This document shows, in pieces, positions 17,309 through 19,452 of a DNA stretch of 19,452 nucleotides. Each line of letters starts with the position of its first letter. Position 1 is the first letter of the stretch. Origin of the DNA: an uncultured Collinsella sp. (GTDB taxonomy: Bacteria > Actinomycetota > Coriobacteriia > Coriobacteriales > Coriobacteriaceae); contig CAKUFW010000034.1 of assembly GCA_934650975.1 (NCBI GenBank), positions 1-19,452 of the forward strand. Direction: 5' to 3'. Made by a program: the position numbers and the translations under genes. Under the pieces are notes generated by a model. The model made no database searches. It was given only the letters and a program-made list of their open reading frames with translations, and was not told where the DNA came from.

Positions 17309-19452
17309 CTACGAGCAAACCCCGGCAGCGTGCTCGTCGAGCCACTCGATGTCCTCCGCCAGATGTGCGATGCCCAGATGGTGTCCACCCGGGCAGACCT
17401 CGTGGCACAAGCTCTCCCCACAACCCAGCAGCTCGTAGGCTTCGCGCACGATGTCGAGCTGCTCATCGACATTTGCCAGCCCACGTGAGCCGTTTAGATG
17501 GTCCTCCTCGCAGCTCTGCACCAGCAGCGAACGCGGCGCGATGAGCGAGGCAATGTCGCCCATGTCGAGCAAGCGCCAGAGTCCGGGCGTGTAATTGCAG
17601 CTGCAGTTGCCGTTAAGATGGAGCAGCGAGTCGTCGACACCATACAGATAGCCCGAGACAAACGCCTTGCGCACGCGCGAGTCGAGTGCGGCCAAAAACA
17701 GCGTCATATAGCCGCCACCCGAAAAGCCAAAGCAGCCCAGATCGTCCATCGCAATGTCGCCGCGTGTTTCCAGATAGCCGATCAGACGCATGTTGTCCCA
17801 GGCGTTGAGCCCTGCGACAGATAGGCCCAGCGGCTCTGCCATACGAGCTTGGTTGAGGCATGTGCCGCGCAGGAAACTCGTCTCATCGTCGCCCTGACCC
17901 TTCCAGTCACGGCGGTATCCCCAGCCGCGGGCATCGGGACAGACGGTCACATAGCCCATGCGCGCCAAGCGCAGACCATAGTCGTAGTTAAACTTGCGAA
18001 TTGCATCATCGACCGCCGGCACGCCCGCGACGCCGGCAATGCTGGCGGCGCCTGCCCCTTGGTGACCATGCGGGCAGATATAGCAGCGTTTGAGTCCCCG
18101 CTCGTCGAGCTTGGGGCGGGCGGGTTCCAACAGATAGAACGGCATCCACACATCGCGCTCGACCTGCAGCAGTGCATGGGTACGCACGATGCCGCCGGCG
18201 ACCTGCACGCGGCTGAGCTCACGGACCTCAATCGGGGCGCGGTCCATAAGCGAAAGGCCCAAGACGTCGTACAGACGAGCCCTGGTCGCAACACGCCACG
18301 CCTCAAAGTCCGCAGGCGTCTTGCCCGTAAAGGCGGCTTTGCGCCCCTCACGCTTCAATCGGGCGCGCAGGGCAGGCTCGTCCTCGTAGTAGGTCTCGAT
18401 ATGCACCGTACGGCCATTGGCAGACAGCTCGGCCGTCTCCACCGCAGCGCCGGCGCCGCCCTCGGGATCCCAGCCATCCGCGCCGGCAAGCACACGCTCG
18501 CGCGCGTAGCGCTCGGTATCCCGTTCGCCCAGACGATGAGCCCACGGCACCCAGGCAGTCGTATCCCCCGCCGGACCAAACAGAGTTCCCCCAGCATACA
18601 AAGAGGTATCGTGCGCGGCCGGCTTATTCCAATCCCACCAGCCTTCGGGTGCAATATGGGCTCCCAACCAGCAATCAATCAGCACGGTCTGGGCCCATTC
18701 GCGCCACGGACGACCCAGGTAAACCGAGCCGGGAGCAGTGTCGGCGTCAGCCGTAAAGGAGCAGCCATGAAACACGAATCCGTACGGCTCGCCCTGTGGC
18801 GTGGAAGCAGCGGTCACGTATCCGTTAACATCCATATCGCGGTTGAGCGAGCGAATCTCGCAGCCCTCAAAGTAGGCACGCGCCCCACCAAAGAGAAAGT
18901 CGACGTCGCCGGCGATAAGGCAGCGACGATAGTACTGCCGACCCACGCGGCGCGGCGCAAACTGCTTGGGACCGATAAACCCGCCCGGCTTTACCTCGCG
19001 CGGCGGCAACGGACCCGCAAACAGCGTGTCCTGGTGTCCCAAGATGCGACAGGCATCGACAACCAGGCGGTCACCATCGGCGTACAGGGCAATCGCCTGG
19101 CCGACCTCGCGCCCGTCGCCCGCGTCGTTTTCGATCGTGAGGTTTACAAGCGTCACGTCGTCGGCATCGATCAGTACCGTATACGTACGGAAGGTGCCGA
19201 GCTTTCCGCCCTGACCGCTACCGTCTTCCGAGGGCATCTTGGCGCCCAGGCCGCCCACGATACGCACGCTGTCGGCCGTTTCGCCCTCAATCGTCACGTG
19301 CGGACGGCGAATCTCGACTCGCTCGCGATACTCGCCTGGCGCCACCAGCACACGCACCGGCACGGCCTCATCGGACACGCACCGTTCCACCGCCTCTAGA
19401 GCTGCCGAAACGCTGCGATACGCGCCTTCGCGCACGAGCGATACCTCAAAGA
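17309..19452 (-). CDS. Pectinesterase (CE8) fused to an alpha/beta-hydrolase esterase, 5' end outside the window
   Basis: At least 714 codons are open to the right edge (positions are counted from GTG 19435). Residues 1-300 are a pectin methylesterase beta-helix: GQAIAL, HQDTLF with catalytic D136, VDFLFGG with nucleophile D179, NGYVTAAS and YLGRPWREW with R242. The D136-D179 gap is 43 residues, against about 21 in Erwinia PemA, because of a proline- and glycine-rich insertion. Residues 340-708 are an alpha/beta-hydrolase with S572 in GFSGGG, D645 in CEEDHLN and H685/H686 in GGHHLG, resembling acetylxylan-esterase or DUF-type esterases. One protein could thus remove both methyl and acyl groups from pectin. 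The frame continues upstream as FEVSLV, so the start is probably close, and a signal peptide cannot be excluded. Confidence 0.88.
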   Translation of the reverse strand, partial: FEVSLVREGAYRSVSAALEAVERCVSDEAVPVRVLVAPGEYRERVEIRRPHVTIEGETADSVRIVGGLGAKMPSEDGSGQGGKLGTFRTYTVLIDADDVTLVNLTIENDAGDGREVGQAIALYADGDRLVVDACRILGHQDTLFAGPLPPREVKPGGFIGPKQFAPRRVGRQYYRRCLIAGDVDFLFGGARAYFEGCEIRSLNRDMDVNGYVTAASTPQGEPYGFVFHGCSFTADADTAPGSVYLGRPWREWAQTVLIDCWLGAHIAPEGWWDWNKPAAHDTSLYAGGTLFGPAGDTTAWVPWAHRLGERDTERYARERVLAGADGWDPEGGAGAAVETAELSANGRTVHIETYYEDEPALRARLKREGRKAAFTGKTPADFEAWRVATRARLYDVLGLSLMDRAPIEVRELSRVQVAGGIVRTHALLQVERDVWMPFYLLEPARPKLDERGLKRCYICPHGHQGAGAASIAGVAGVPAVDDAIRKFNYDYGLRLARMGYVTVCPDARGWGYRRDWKGQGDDETSFLRGTCLNQARMAEPLGLSVAGLNAWDNMRLIGYLETRGDIAMDDLGCFGFSGGGYMTLFLAALDSRVRKAFVSGYLYGVDDSLLHLNGNCSCNYTPGLWRLLDMGDIASLIAPRSLLVQSCEEDHLNGSRGLANVDEQLDIVREAYELLGCGESLCHEVCPGGHHLGIAHLAEDIEWLDEHAAGVCS

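Noticed and set aside
17849..19399. A 516-codon plus-strand frame opposite the pectinesterase fusion.
   Set aside because: The CE8 and serine-hydrolase motifs are on the minus strand; the plus frame shows none.

Overview
The window reads as a GC-rich Actinomycetota chromosome from a gut bacterium, most likely Collinsella or another Coriobacteriia. This is inferred from codon usage, GAAAGGA-type ribosome binding sites and the gene set; no rRNA or marker gene is present to prove it. Its theme is intracellular use of pectin-derived oligosaccharides and 4-deoxy-uronates.

Layout. Positions 117-969 (minus) hold a HepT/MntA-type toxin-antitoxin pair whose nucleotidyltransferase antitoxin carries an N-terminal RelB/DinJ-like domain. 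A LacI-family regulator (1012-2034, minus) is divergent from kdgK (2268-3302) and eda (3558-4199), the last two steps from KDG to pyruvate plus glyceraldehyde-3-phosphate. A GntR/FCD regulator (4565-5257) and a HIT-family hydrolase (5413-5847) follow on the minus strand. Then come a YczE-like membrane protein (6338-7018, plus), an AlbA_2/ATPase regulator (7165-8418, minus), a GntR remnant (8706-8945), and kduD plus a DhuI-type isomerase (9105-10695, plus). The right part is a minus-strand array, in transcription order: a pectin methylesterase/esterase fusion running off the right edge (17309-19452), an SGNH esterase, a GH105 unsaturated uronyl hydrolase, a TIM-barrel isomerase/epimerase-like protein, a GltD-like flavoprotein and an OYE/dienoyl-CoA-reductase-like flavoprotein.

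Pathway logic. The esterases strip methyl and acetyl groups. GH105 releases the unsaturated uronate, DhuI isomerises it, KduD reduces it to KDG, KdgK phosphorylates it and Eda cleaves it. No transporter for the oligosaccharides and no polysaccharide lyase lies in the window.

The noncoding DNA is the unusual part. Two copies of a conserved, riboswitch-like structured element (about 120-130 nt) lie upstream of eda and of the YczE-like gene. They contain mutually exclusive helices supported by compensatory changes, and each ends in a terminator-like stem plus U tract. The same two transcription units share a promoter, a LacI-type operator (CGAAACCGATTTCG) and a leader hairpin with a nearly invariant 22-nt loop but different stem sequence. 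A second operator, GTGAACGTTCAC, lies near kduD, GH105 and the YczE-like gene. A family of long hairpins with TTGCGGTGAAATA/TATTTCACCGCAA outer arms occurs four times, each just downstream of a stop codon. The first 116 bases contain no gene I can support.
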